This document shows, piece after piece, positions 40,739-51,452 of a stretch of DNA of 64,000 bases. Below the pieces are notes generated by a model. It did not search any database. It was not told the DNA's origin and saw nothing but the letters and a program-made list of their open reading frames with translations. Numbering within the stretch: the stretch's first letter is position 1; every line of letters begins with the position of its first letter. The translations under genes were made by a program, and so were the position numbers. The stretch covers positions 131,732-195,731 of the forward strand of contig CAUYUJ010015507.1 of NCBI GenBank assembly GCA_963575745.1. The letters run 5' to 3'. This DNA comes from Prorocentrum cordatum. Its lineage: Eukaryota > Sar > Dinophyceae > Prorocentrales > Prorocentraceae.

Positions 40739-42380
40739 GTCTAATTTGAGTCTGCGGTGGGTACCCACTGTGCTGGGCCCCTTAAGCTGCCCTCGAAAGT
40801 GGCGACAGTTTCACAGATCGCAGCCCCCCAGGGATGGCGAGGTCTAATTTGAGTCTGCGGTGGGTACCCACTGTGCTGGGCCCCATCAGCAGCCCTCGAA
40901 AGTGGCGACAGTTTCACAGATCGCAGCCCCCCAGGGATGGCGAGGTCTAATTTGAATCTGCGGTGGGTACCCACTGTGCTGTGCCCCTCAGCAGCCCTCG
41001 AAAGTGGCGACAGTTTCACAGATCGCAGCCCCCCAGGGATGGCGAGGTCTAATTTGAGTCTGCGGTGGGTACCCACTGTGCTGGGCCCCCTCAGCAGGCC
41101 TCGAAAGTGGCGACAGTTTCACAGATCGCAGCCCCCCAGGGATGGCGATGTCTAGTATAAGTTTGCGGTGGGTACCCACTGTGCTGGGCTCTCAGCAGGC
41201 CTCGGAAGTGGCGACAGTTTCACAGATCGCAGCCCCCCAGGGATGGCGAGGTCTAATTTGAGTCTGCGGTGGGTACCCACTGTGCTGGGCCCCATCAGCA
41301 GCCCTCGAACGTGGCGACAGTTTCACAGATCGCAGCCCCCCAGGGATGGCGAGGTCTAATTGGAGTCTGCGGTGGGTGCCCACTGTGCTGTGCCCCTCAG
41401 CAGTCCTCGAAAGTGGCGACAGTTTCACAGATCGCAGCCCCCCAAGGATGGCGAGGTCTAATTTGAGTCTGCGGTGGGTACCCACTGTGCTGGGCCCCTC
41501 AGCTGCCCTCGAAAGGGGCGACGGTTTTCACAGATCGCAGCCCCCCAGGGATGGCGAGGTCTAATTTGAGTCTGCGGTGGGTACCCACTGTGCTGGGCTC
41601 TCGGCAGCCTTCGAAAGTGGCGACAGTTTCACAGATCGCAGCCCCCCGGGGATGGCGAGGTCTAATTTGAGTCTGCGGTGGGTACCCACTGTGCTGGGCT
41701 CTCAGCAGGCCTCCGAAGGTGGCGACAGTTTCACAGATCGCAGCCCCCCAGGGATGGCGAGGTCTAATTTGAGTCTGCGGTGGGTACCCACTGTGCTGGG
41801 CCCCATCAGCAGCCCTCGAAAGTGGCGACAGTTTTCACAGATCGCAGCCCCTCAGGGATGGCGAGGTCTAATTTGAGTCTGCGGTGGGTGCCCACTGTGC
41901 TGTGCCCCTCAGCAGTCCTCGAAAGTGGCGGCAGTTTCACAGATCGCAGCCCCCCAGGGATGGCCAGGTCTAATTTGAGTCTGCGGTGGGTACCCACTGT
42001 GCTGTGCCCCAAAGCAGCCCTCGAAAGTGGCGACAGTTTCGCAGATCGCAGCCCCCCAGGGACGGCGAGGTCTAATTTGAGTCTGCGGTGGGTACCCACT
42101 GTGCTGGGCCCCTCAGCAGCCCTCGAACGTGGCGACAGTTTCACAGATCGCAGCCCCCCAGGGGTGGCGAGGTTTAATTTGAGTCTGCGGTGGGTACCCA
42201 TTGTGCTGGGCCCCTTCAGCAGGCCTCGGAAGTGGCGACAGTTTCGCAGATCGCAGCCCCCCCAGGGATGGCGAGGTCTAATTTGAGTCTGCGGTGGGTA
42301 CCCACTGTGCTGGGCCCCTCAGCAGCCTTCGAAGGTGGCGACAGTTTCACAGATCGCAGCCCCCCAGGGATGGCGAGGTC
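40739..42380. repeat. ~103-bp satellite, 16 copies
   Basis: Each unit begins GTCTAATTTGAGTCTGCGG, continues TGGGTACCCACTGTGCTG, then CTCGAAAGTGGCGACAGTTT and CACAGATCGCAGCCCCCCAG. Starts at 40739, 40842, 40945 and 41047 show a 102-103-base period. Copies are over 90 percent alike by eye, far more uniform than other arrays here. Open frames through it repeat one peptide. Confidence 0.95.
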
Positions 42381-42655
42381 AAAGGCAGGGGGGAAAAGAG
42401 GGACGGGAAGGAAGGACGGAGACGCGCGAACAGTACTTTATTCAAAACGAGAACCCAACGCAGGAGGGCTGGGGTCAAAAAAAGCATGGAGGAAGGATAA
42501 TGAATAACATCATTTTAGCGGCGATGTCGGAAGAAACAACAAGGTGTTATCGCTAAAGTGTCGGCTTGGCCTTCCTGCCATTCCGCCTGCATCACAAACT
42601 TCAAGGACCAAAGTGCATGGCGCGAAGCGCCACTACGGTATACACACATGTGTTT
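42381..42655. other. Short unique spacer
   Basis: No features recognised. Confidence 0.4.
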
Positions 42656-42878
42656 GTACACACATGTTTTAATGTATGTATGTGCGTACGAGCGAATGAC
42701 TGAATTCATGCATGAATGTATGTATGTATGCATGCATGCATGCATGCATGTACATATATATACATATATATATATAACAATGTACACATGTATGTATGTA
42801 TGTATGTATGTATGTATGTATGTATGTATGTATGTATGTATGTATGTATGTATGTTATGTTATGTTATGTTATGTATG

Positions 42879-42912
<34 letters not shown>

Positions 42913-43032
42913 TGTATGTATGTATAGATGTTTGTATATATATACATCTATATGATATATATATATGTGTTATATATATATATGATATGTTATGAAATGA
43001 TACGATATGATATGATATGTTATGATATGGTA

Positions 43033-43074
<42 letters not shown>
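42656..43074. repeat. (ATGT)n, (TTATG)n and (TA)n microsatellites
   Basis: ATGT/GTAT units at 42716-42930, GTTAT units near 42855-42875, ATGATAT words to 43034 and TA at 43035-43071. Confidence 0.95.
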
Positions 43075-43249
43075 GGGGGGGCCCTTGGGGTGGCGTTTGG
43101 GGGTCCCTTCCCTCTGCTCGGAGCGTCCGCCGCGGTCCTCCCGCGGCCGTGCGGGGCGCGCCCCGCCCGCGCCGCCACGCCGCCCCGCGGGCCCCGAGCG
43201 AAGGCCCTGGTCCAGGAGCGGACCCCCAACGCACCCCGAGAGGCCCAAG

Positions 43250-44690
43250 TGCCACCTGCGTGTGGAGCCCCCCCATCCCGCCCTCCCTCGCGGCCTCGCC
43301 CTCCTTCTCTCCGCCGTGCCGCTCGAACGAGCCCTCGACGCGGACCCCGAGCCTGTCTGCACCACGTTGCCGAGGGACTCTGTCTGCTCCACCGTGTCGC
43401 AGGGGGTGCGGCCGAGCTCCTGCAGCCGCCGCGCCTCCGCGCGGAGCTGCACCAGCAGGGGCTCCTCTGCCTTTCCCCTGGATGTCCTCCAGCTTCGGGA
43501 AGCCTGGCACCGTCTTCAGCACCGCCTGAATGGTGCCACTTTCCTTGCCCTTCTGCTCTACGATCTCGTCCTCCGACTCCCCCTCGTCATTCTTATTCCC
43601 TTTCTTGTGTTTCTTCTTCTCTTCCCGCCGCGGTCCTGCTCCACGGCCGTCTGTACATCCTTTTCGAAGCAGTCCTCGACGTCGAAACGCGCCTCCGCCT
43701 CCGCCTCGAGGTCGTTCAGCTTGCAGCCCAGATCTGTCTTGGGTCCCTGGGATTCGGCCCAGACATTCTGCCCACAACCTGTGAGGTCCTTCACTTGGCC
43801 GCCGACATTCTCTGAGTCGCTGCCGTCGGTCACCACTGCCAGGTCCACGGCGCCTCTGGGAACTTTTCGATCGGCCTCCAGACCCCGCGCTTCTCCGCCA
43901 TTGCCGTTGATGTCGACCTGGCCGGCGCCCTTCTTGAGCGCGATCGTGTCCGTCTGGGATCCTTCTGCTTCTTCTGCTTCTCCTCCTTCTTGTCCTTGTT
44001 CTTCTCTTCTGTCTTGGCGCTCAGGTTGCTCGAGGAAGAAGCCGACCTTCGCCTCCTCCTGCGCGACCGTGAGCGCTTCTCCTTGACCGTCATGCTGCTC
44101 TTCCTGATGACCTGCTCCGACTCCTGCTGCGGCGCCTCCACTCCTGTCAGAGCCGTCTCTTCCTTCCCGTACTCCTCCTTGATCGCCACCTTGGCTTCTT
44201 CCGCAGCGCAGTCCAGGCTGATGAAGTGCTCGTCGAGCTGCCTGGCCTCCTCCATGCGCTTCGCCACGTGGGGGGGCACCTCCTGAGTAGGCATCGCCCC
44301 ACGCCATTCCCTGGGAGGTTGCGGCTCCCCTCACTACCCTGGGGGGGGGCCTCCTCCTCCTCCTCCTCCTCCTCCTTCTCCTCCTCCTCCTCCACCTCCT
44401 CCCGAGGTTGCGCTCCTGGGCCTGGGCCCCACTGGCCGCGCCTTCGCTGGCGGAGGCCCCCGTGGCGTACTGCTCGGCATGGGTCCAACGACCGCGATGT
44501 GGAAGTCCCTCTTGCCGAACCTGTCCTCGACGGTGCCCAGCAGCTTCGCGACTGCCTCGGCCCCGTCCTCCTTCACGTGGTCCACGTGCGCGAAGATGCT
44601 GATCATCGCGGCATCGGTTCCTGCGGGCTGCGCTCCCCCTACGTGCGCGCGCAGATGGCTCCCTTGAGCCAGGAGGGGCTTCAGCCATAA
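43250..44690 (-). pseudogene. Broken or multi-exon minus-strand gene with RS/KE-rich segments
   Basis: Several minus-strand frames are coding-like in succession: 44680-44450 (AAMISIFAHVDHVKEDGA, VEDRFGKRDFHIAVVG), 44294-43990 (MPTQEVPPHVAKRMEEARQL, a cluster of RSRSRRRRRR, then EEKNKDKKEEKQKKQKD), 43960-43610 (KKGAGQVDINGNGGEA, DVEDCFEKDVQTAVEQD), 43640-43480 (NDEGESEDEIVEQKGKE, VLKTVPGFPKLEDIQGK) and 43450-43350 (LRAEARRLQELGRTPCDTVE). The pieces fit one protein of about 450 aa with basic and acidic low-complexity parts, perhaps an RNA-binding protein; no domain is recognised. The first piece starts just after CCCGTCAG that ends a minus-strand (TCC)n tract. Frame changes between pieces could be introns or decay; I could not place clean junctions. 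Confidence 0.45.
44337..44402. repeat. (TCC)n tract within the minus-strand gene
   Basis: CTC/TCC triplets on the plus strand, poly-Glu on the minus strand between the first and second coding-like pieces; possibly an intron or a linker. Confidence 0.8.
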
Positions 44691-44699
44691 TGCTGACGG

Positions 44700-44723
44700 G
44701 GGTGGGGGTGGGAGGAGGAAGAG

Positions 44724-44764
<41 letters not shown>

Positions 44765-44834
44765 GGAGGAGGAACAAGAGAAGGAGGAAAAGGAGGAAGA
44801 GGAGGAGGAGGAAACGTAGGACGAGGAGGAGGAA

Positions 44835-44927
<93 letters not shown>

Positions 44928-45003
44928 GGTGGTGGTGGTGGTGGTGGTGATGGTGGTGGTGGTGGTGGTGGATGATGAGGAGGAGGAGGAGGAGGAGGAG
45001 GAC
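44700..45003. repeat. GGA/GAAGAG, (ATG)n and (GTG)n microsatellites
   Basis: GGAAGAGGAGG at 44710-44830, ATG at 44837-44910, GTG at 44910-44970 and GAG at 44975-45000. Confidence 0.95.
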
Positions 45004-45700
45004 CAGTGTAAACACAAACCGCATCAACGATGCTGCTGTACATCCTTTCTTCAAGTTTCCTCTTCATGGGGAGTTACCCCGCTGGTATACATCCGTTTGA
45101 AAGTCCTCAACCGTGCCAAAGCATTATTCCTGGGACTCTGGCGCTGCGAGTCATGCTTACTGCTGCGACCTGACAGTGCCAAATCGTGCCAGAGCACCAG
45201 TTCGGGGAGATCAGCGCCCCGAAGCGACGTGACTGTCGCGCCCTGACGATCCTAAACCGTGCTGCCAGAGCGCCTTTTCTGCGACGCCGGCCATACGCAT
45301 CCTTGGAGGTGCTGCAAACAGTTGAGGCGAAGGTGCGCGGCGCGCAGGGCGAGAGAGACGGAGCTGCCCTCCCTCCGTGAGGCTGCTGCAGAGTTTCAAG
45401 GCGACTGTGTGCGGCACTCCGGCGAGAATCACATTTTGAATTTGGCCCGAAACGACTGTGCGCGGCGCTGAGGCGAGAGCCACATTTTGCACACTGCCCG
45501 CCCTCCATCCGCGAAGCTCTTGCACACTTTGACATGAATGTGCGTTGCGCTGAGGTGAGAGCTGCCTTTGAACCACTGTCCGCCCTCCATCCGTGAAGCT
45601 CTTGCGAACTTTTAGGACGAGTGTGCGCTGCGCTGAGGCGAGGAACTCGATTTGAGAACGAACCGCCCATCATCCGTGAACCTGTTGCAACTTTCAAGCT
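44990..45700. repeat. Segmental duplication copy 1, with ~83-bp repeats
   Basis: Begins GAGGAGGAGGACCAGTGTAA. From 45310 an ~83-base unit (CATCCGCGAAGCTCTTGC, GCGCTGAGGCGAGAGC) repeats about five times. The same layout recurs at 45960-46450. Confidence 0.7.
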
Positions 45701-45859
45701 TCAGGATCATAAGTGGTGAGGAAGTCTCAGGCGAAACGCCCGGTCCGCCCTACCGAACCGTTTCGGGGTGCAACAGACGGGAATTAATCAGAGGGGAGAG
45801 GGATGGAGGAGGAGGAAGAGGAGGAGGGGGGGGGGTGGGGGTGGGGGGGGGGAGTCAGG
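45701..45859. other. Short segment with a dispersed word
   Basis: GAGGAAGTCTCAGGCGAAACG at about 45718 matches 1651-1672 closely, and the following CGCCCGGTCCGCCCT...TTTCGGGGTGC recurs at 46817-46858. Confidence 0.5.
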
Positions 45860-45975
45860 GGGGGAGGGGGGAAGGAGTGATGAGGAGGAGGAGGAGGAGG
45901 AGGAGGAGGAGGAGGAGGAGGAGGAGGAGGAGGAGGAAGAGGAACAGGGGGAAGAGAAGGAGGAGGAGGAGGAGA
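45860..45975. repeat. (GAG)n microsatellite
   Basis: GAG triplets leading into the second segmental copy. Confidence 0.95.
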
Positions 45976-46450
45976 AGGACCAGTGCAATTCCAAGGCCCG
46001 TACGGATTTATATTCACTGCAGGAAAGAGCCCCGATGGAAGACTGGCTGAACAAGAACCAGCCGTGCCGAAGCACCACTCCTGGGACTTTAGCGCCGCGA
46101 GTCGACGTTTCTGTTGCGAACGAAAGATTACAACTCGGGTCAGAACACCGTTTTTGGGACGCCAGCCATAAGAAGCCTTGAAACGATCGTAGGCTGTTGA
46201 GGCGCCTGTGCGCGGTGCTAAGGCGAGAGCCACACTTCGAGAAGGAACCGTTCTCCATCCGCGAAGCGTTTGCCACATTTTTTGGACGAGTGTGGGCGGC
46301 GCTCGGGCGAGAGCCGCACCTCTGACGCCCCCCTTCCCCCCGAAGCTCTGGTAAACTTTTGAGACGAGCGCGCGCTGCGCGAAGGCGAGAGCTGCATGTT
46401 GAAGACGGCCCGCCGCCCTCCACCCGTGCAGCTCTTGCAAATCTCAAGCT
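45960..46450. repeat. Segmental duplication copy 2, with ~83-bp repeats
   Basis: Begins GGAGAAGGACCAGTGCAA. It shares AGCACCACTCCTGGGACT and GGGACGCCAGCCATA with 45125-45295, then about three units of the ~83-base repeat at 46190-46440. Confidence 0.7.
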
Positions 46451-46810
46451 CCCTCCTCCCTTCTCCCTCCTCCCTCCTCCCTCCTCCTCCCCCTCCTCCT
46501 CCTCCTCCTCCTCCTCCTCCTCCTCCCCGTCCTCCTCCTCCTCCTCCTCCTCCTCCCCCTCCTCCTCCTCCTCCTCCTCCTCCTCCTCCTCCTCCTCCCC
46601 GTCCTTCCTCCTCCTCCTCCCCTCCTCCTCCTTCTTCCCTCCTCCTCCTCCCCCTCCTCCTCTCCTACTCCCCCCTCCTCCTCCTCCTCCTCCTCCATCC
46701 TCCTCTCCTCCTCCTCCTCCCCTCCTCCTCCTTCTGCCCTCCTCCTCCTCTCCCCTCCTCCTCCTCCCCCTCCTCCTCCCCCTCCCCCTCCTCCTCCTCC
46801 TCCTCCCCCA
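46440..46810. repeat. (TCC)n microsatellite, 370 bp
   Basis: TCC triplets with CCC and TTC interruptions, ending CCCCCAGCG. Confidence 0.95.
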
Positions 46811-46847
46811 GCGTTCCAGGCGAAACGCCCGGCCCGCCCTGCCGACC

Positions 46848-46995
46848 CGCTTCGGGGTGCGCCAGGGAGGAGGTATTCGCAAGCCGGAGGGATGGAGGAC
46901 GCACGCACCGGATGTCCACCCCGCTTCGGGGTGCGACAGGGAGGTATTTGCAGGCAGGAGGCATGGAGGACGCACGCACCAGGTGTCCACCAGGA
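46848..46995. repeat. ~72-bp tandem duplication
   Basis: GCTTCGGGGTGCG-CAGGGAGG through ATGGAGGACGCACGCACC occurs twice. Confidence 0.75.
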
Positions 46996-47009
46996 GAGGA
47001 CACGTGTCC

Positions 47010-47850
47010 ACCCGTGAAGCGTTTTGGGGCCCCTGGGTTTTTTTTTGGGGGCCTTTTTGGGGCCCCTCTTGGAGTTTTGTGGCGCCTTTGGCGGGCTCGG
47101 GGGTCCTTTTTGGGTGGAGGCACTTCGTTCGGGTCCCCTCTTGCGGCTCTGTTGGGGTCCTCTTGGGCCGTTTTTGGCGCCTCTTGGGCCTTCTGCAAGA
47201 CCGTACGTGGGAAGTTTCATCATCCAGCTGCCTGCGTCACGCCCCGCCACCGTGCCTGTGCAACAGCGTAGCAGGAAGTAGAATTCAGCATCGCGTGCCC
47301 CCACCAGCCCATCCAGGAACGGTGCCCAGGGGAGCTGCCCTGACCGGGGGGAGCGCGGCATCATCTGGAGAGCTCTGGGAGCCTCCGTGGGCCAGAGGCT
47401 TCTTCGATGCATCTCGGAGTCTCGTGGCATGTCCCTCGGGGTCTTGGGACCTCTTGGAGGCCTCTTGCGACGTCTTAGAGGGCCTCCTGGCGGTCGTCAG
47501 AGTCTCTTGGGGCGTCCTGGGTGCGTCTTGGGGGTCTGTTGGGGCATCGAGGGAGCCGCTTGGGGGCCTCATGGGCCGATTTGGGGTCCTCTCGGGGGCC
47601 TCTTGGGTTCTCTTGGAGCTATGTTCGAGGCCTCTTGGGCAATCTTGGGCGGTCGCAAACCCCAACAGACGAGAACCTCAACATCCTTCAACAACCGCAG
47701 CGTAATCCGTGCTTTTTGCATCCCCGCGCTTGGACCCCTCTTGGGCCGTCGTGGAGTCCTTTTTGGCTGTCTCGAGGCCGTCTTGGGAGCGTTTTGAGCG
47801 GTCTTGGGCCATCTTGGGCCGTCTTGAAGTCATCTTGGCTGTCTTGGAGG
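47010..47850. repeat. CTTGGGGGCCTC minisatellite, degenerate, two blocks
   Basis: TTTTTGGGGCCCCTCTTGG words at 47020-47200 and CTTGGGACCTCTTGGAGGCC-like words at 47390-47850. This is the complement of the CCAAGAGGCCC family. 47210-47380 between them is unique. Confidence 0.75.
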
Positions 47851-48904
47851 CTGGAGGCCGAACAGAACGCCAGAGACCCATTTTTGTTAAGGCGGGGGGA
47901 GGGGGAGCGGTTTTCGAACGATGCGCGCGGCGAGGGGTGGGTGGGTGGGTGGGGGTCGGCCTTAGAAAAGATTGAAAAGCTTCACCCGAAGACAGAAGAG
48001 CTTTATAACACGCCCACTCCGCTCAGACACGGTGCCATTTCGCGATGTGTTTAGGTGTGGAGCCCTGAATTTTGTCGAATGTGACCCTTGTCTCAGCCAA
48101 CAGATTTGGCGCGTCGTGCAGCAATGCCTGGTGCCACAAACCATCCATGAGATTGTTCCACGTGAGGAGCTCGAGCGTGCGACGTTGAGCCGTGCAGAAC
48201 AAACTTGTTATCAGGTACTGTCATTTCTGCTGGTGTGAGCAAGGTGTCTCCTAAGACGAGACGGAGAAACGAGCTATACCAACTCCTCTTCTTTCGGATG
48301 GGTCTGTCACCTTGCATGGAGTTGCAGGCCGGTCTTCCGAGGATCCGCGACCGAATAATACCAGGCCTTGCGCCAGTTGTTACTCTCGGGTCTCCACCCA
48401 CACTCTCCCCACAGACTCCAGAGGTAGGCGCGTTGATAGATGATCAGTTACAGGCTTGCAGGCCTTCTAGCATGGGCGGGAGCTTGCTCCGCCGCACTGT
48501 GTGCAGTAGCGCGGATGCTCATTTTTGTTTTTGTTACACTTTTCCGATGTTGGCGGTCGCCAGTGGTCCCCGCAGGTGCTTCTCGAAGGTGAACAGGTCC
48601 AGATCCCAACGCCTTTTTTTGTGGCCGTACAGTCAAGACGCTGAAATATGGAACAGCTTGGGTTCGGAAGGGGCGCGATGTTCCTTAGGTTCCTCCAGTG
48701 CTGTTCCTCTAGCCCTCCTGGGGCACGGAGGCGCTTACGGGGCCAAGAAGGGGCTTCGTTCCTTATTCAGCGTTCCTTCTTTCAGCGGCCCGACTGCAGA
48801 GTGAGAGCGCGCTGCTCGAAGAGCCCGCGGACTCGACCACGGGGGGTGTCGTGCCCCCACGGTGCTCGGCCGTCGCGGCGCGGAGCCAGGACCGCCTCGG
48901 GCCA
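47851..48904. other. No convincing gene
   Basis: A GGGTGGGTGGGTGGG run is at 47937-47955. A frame of about 200 codons at 48205-48804 lacks coding character (Ser/Arg/Leu-rich, no motif) and is not called. GGCGGGAGCTTGCTCCGCC at 48475-48493 is a palindrome, but it does not match the island type. Confidence 0.4.
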
Positions 48905-49030
48905 CGCTCCACCCCCTCCTCCTGCTGCTCGTGCTGCTCCTGCTCCTCCTGCTGCTCCTCCTCCTCCTCCTCCTCCTCTTCCTACTCCTCCTCCTCTTCC
49001 TCCTCCTTCTCCTCCTCCCCCCTCCCTCCC
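48905..49030. repeat. (TCC)n-rich tract
   Basis: CTCCTGCTGCTCCTCCTCC grading into TCC triplets and TTCCTCC. Confidence 0.85.
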
Positions 49031-49084
49031 GTCGCGTGTCTCCCTGGCCGTCCCAGCCGTCCCGCCGCAACCGTGGCGCCCTCT

Positions 49085-49250
49085 GATTACTCCACGCGCC
49101 AGCCAACACGATCATCAATGACGACCTTGACGACATCTCCTACGCCGTCAAGAGAAGATTTTACAAGGCCGCCAAGAAGAACGCTCCCAAGAAGAAGGCT
49201 CCCTGGCCGCCCTGCTCTACCCTCTTTGCCTCGGCGGGCGCGCGCAGTAC
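49085..49250 (+). CDS. Exon-like segment, unknown protein
   Basis: Directly after the (TCC)n tract one plus-strand frame reads TIINDDLDDISYAVKRRFYK followed by AAKKNAPKKKAPWPP. Composition and placement resemble an exon behind a pyrimidine tract, as for the NADH dehydrogenase exons downstream. It may belong to that gene's 5' part or to another gene. No start codon in this frame and no recognised family. The competing frame (MTTLTTSPTPSREDF) starts with ATG but is less protein-like. Confidence 0.3.
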
Positions 49251-49369
49251 CAAAAGGAGGCCAGTACCAAAAGGAGGCCTGTTGGATTGCAGCTGTCGGG
49301 TCAATTTTCTTCAGGGGGCACTCAAGCGCACGAGCATGGCCGTGTGGTTACTTTCAAGGAGACGCAAGC

Positions 49370-49560
49370 ATGGGTTCAGCGGCGCGTGGATCAGCGACGG
49401 GTTCCGCTTCCGCGCAGAATCGGTGCGCCCCCGCGCCGAATCAGGCGGCATTTGCACGATGTTTCGGGATGGCCTTCCCCGATGTGTGCACCGTGCACCA
49501 ACGCGCCAGGTCCACCGATCCCTGATCCATGTTGGGGCGTGCGCGGCATGTGAATGCATT
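49370..49560. repeat. Dispersed repeat, copy 1 (GCGTGGATCAGCGACGGG)
   Basis: CGTGGATCAGCGACGGGTTCC followed by TTCC-CG and a GATCC-TGATCCATG end corresponds to 54965-55130. Confidence 0.6.
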
Positions 49561-50310
49561 GGGCTACTGAGCGCGCGTGCGATCGCGAACCGTCGTATCC
49601 GTGCGCGGAATGGTGCAGAGTTAGCTGCGGCGTCGCACTCGCGTTTTTTTGACACCGATATTGCGCCGACGACGCAACTCTGTCAGCATGGAGTGTTGTA
49701 GCTACGTGGCACACCGACATCGTATTGTGACAATGTTGGCCGCCGTAAACAGTTTATACCTACAATGCCTTAATCTACACATAGATATGCTTTCCGTGCT
49801 GCCAACTCCCCTCGGCATTTTTTTCTGTCTGTCTGTTCTTTCCCCCCTCTTCCTTCCGCTTCCTCCTCTGCCCTCCTGATCCCATGCTTCATCTCATCCT
49901 ACTCCTCCTGCTTCTCTGCCCGCGTCCTCCTCGTCCACTTACTCCTCGTCCACCTCCACCTCTTTCTCATCTCTCCCCTCCTCCTGCTCCTCTTCCTCCT
50001 CATCTTCCTTCTCCTCCTCCTCTTCTCCTCCTCTTCCTCCCCCCCCCTCTCCCTCCTTCCTTCTCCACCTTCGCCACTTTCTCCTCCACCTCCTCGTGCT
50101 CCCTCCTGCTCCTCCTTCTCCTTCTCCCCTTTATACTGCTCCTTCGCTCTCCTCCTCCTCCTCCTCCTCCTCTTCCTTTCCTTCTCCTCCTCGTCCTCCA
50201 TGTTCCTCCCTTGCATCTGTAGCTCGTCCTTCTCCCCCTCTTGTCCTTCCTCCTTCCCCTCCTCCTTTCCTCCACCTCCTCCCCCTTCCCCTCCCCCTCC
50301 CCGCCCGCAG
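49561..50310. other. Unique sequence, then a long pyrimidine tract
   Basis: 49561-49830 is unique. 49840-50300 is almost pure C/T with TCC, TTCC and CTCC words and leads straight into CCGCCCGCAG, the acceptor of the NADH dehydrogenase exon. Confidence 0.6.
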
Positions 50311-50912
50311 GTCGTGGTGCTTGGGTCTGGGTGGGGAGCCCTCTCTTTCGTGCGGAAGCTGGACGCGGACGAGTACGACGTCACGGTGGTCTCTCCCCGG
50401 TGCGGCCGCCGCCACGGGGAGAGGGACCCCCACCTCTTCTCGTCGTGGAAGAATCGCGGCGGGAGATTTTGACAATTCTCGGCTTCGGGGGGCCCTCACC
50501 AACGACTCGGGATGGAAAGCCAGACTTGGGGAAGGGGGTCCGGGCCTCTCGGGGTCCACGTCGTGGCAAAGTGGCGACGTCGGAGCTCTGGGAAGGGCAC
50601 CCACCCCGATCGGGAGCAGATCGATCACCTCGAGTGCCCTCGGCGGCGGGGGATATCGAAGGGGGAGGGGGTGGGGTACACTGCCGTCCGAGGGGGAGGG
50701 GGAGGAGGAAGCTCTCCTTAATTCTTGGAGTGCACGCACGTCGCTTCGAGGTGCCTTCCCGCAGCCGAGCCTCGTCGAGGGCTTTCCGAGCGGTGGCCTC
50801 TGACCAGTTGGGCAACGGAGAGGGGGTTGAGAACTAGGGACACTTGTGTGTGTTGTGTGTGTGTGTGTTGGTGCTTGTGTTTGTTTGTGTGTGTGTGTGT
50901 GTGTTTTTGTTT

Positions 50913-50976
<64 letters not shown>

Positions 50977-51071
50977 GGTTGTTGTTGTGGTTGTTGTTGT
51001 GGTTGTTGTTGTGGTTGTTGCGGTTGTTGTTGTGGTTGTTGTTGTGGTTGTTGTTGTGGTTGTTGTTGTGG

Positions 51072-51114
<43 letters not shown>

Positions 51115-51412
51115 GTGTGTGCTTGTGTGTTGTGTGTTGTGTGTTGTGTTTGTGCTTGCGTTTGTCACAGGGACCTCGTGGCCCCACTCCTCCGCGGCTC
51201 GTCCCGCACGGCGGCCGGAGACGCGAGGGCCACACCGCCTCTCTGCTGCAGTGAGGTCACGACGGCGGGAGCCTTGCGGCAGCGGCCTCCCCGGGGGCTG
51301 TCGCCTGGCCCGTGGAGGCCGTCGAGCACGACCCGGGGGACAAGAGGCCGGCACTCTGCCGCCCCTGCCTCGAGGGGCCTCTCTCTCTCTCTCGTCTGGG
51401 CGCCCGAAACTG

Positions 51413-51452
<40 letters not shown>

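Noticed and set aside
40741-42360. Repeated ~70-aa frames that could be a repeat protein
   Set aside because: Each is an open frame of the 103-bp satellite; because the unit is not a multiple of three the frame breaks regularly.
48475-48493. GGCGGGAGCTTGCTCCGCC palindrome as a stray element palindrome
   Set aside because: Loop length differs from the element type and it stands alone; probably chance.
48205-48804. Plus-strand frame of about 200 codons
   Set aside because: No motif, no plausible splice sites, and residue composition similar to the other frames over the same bases.
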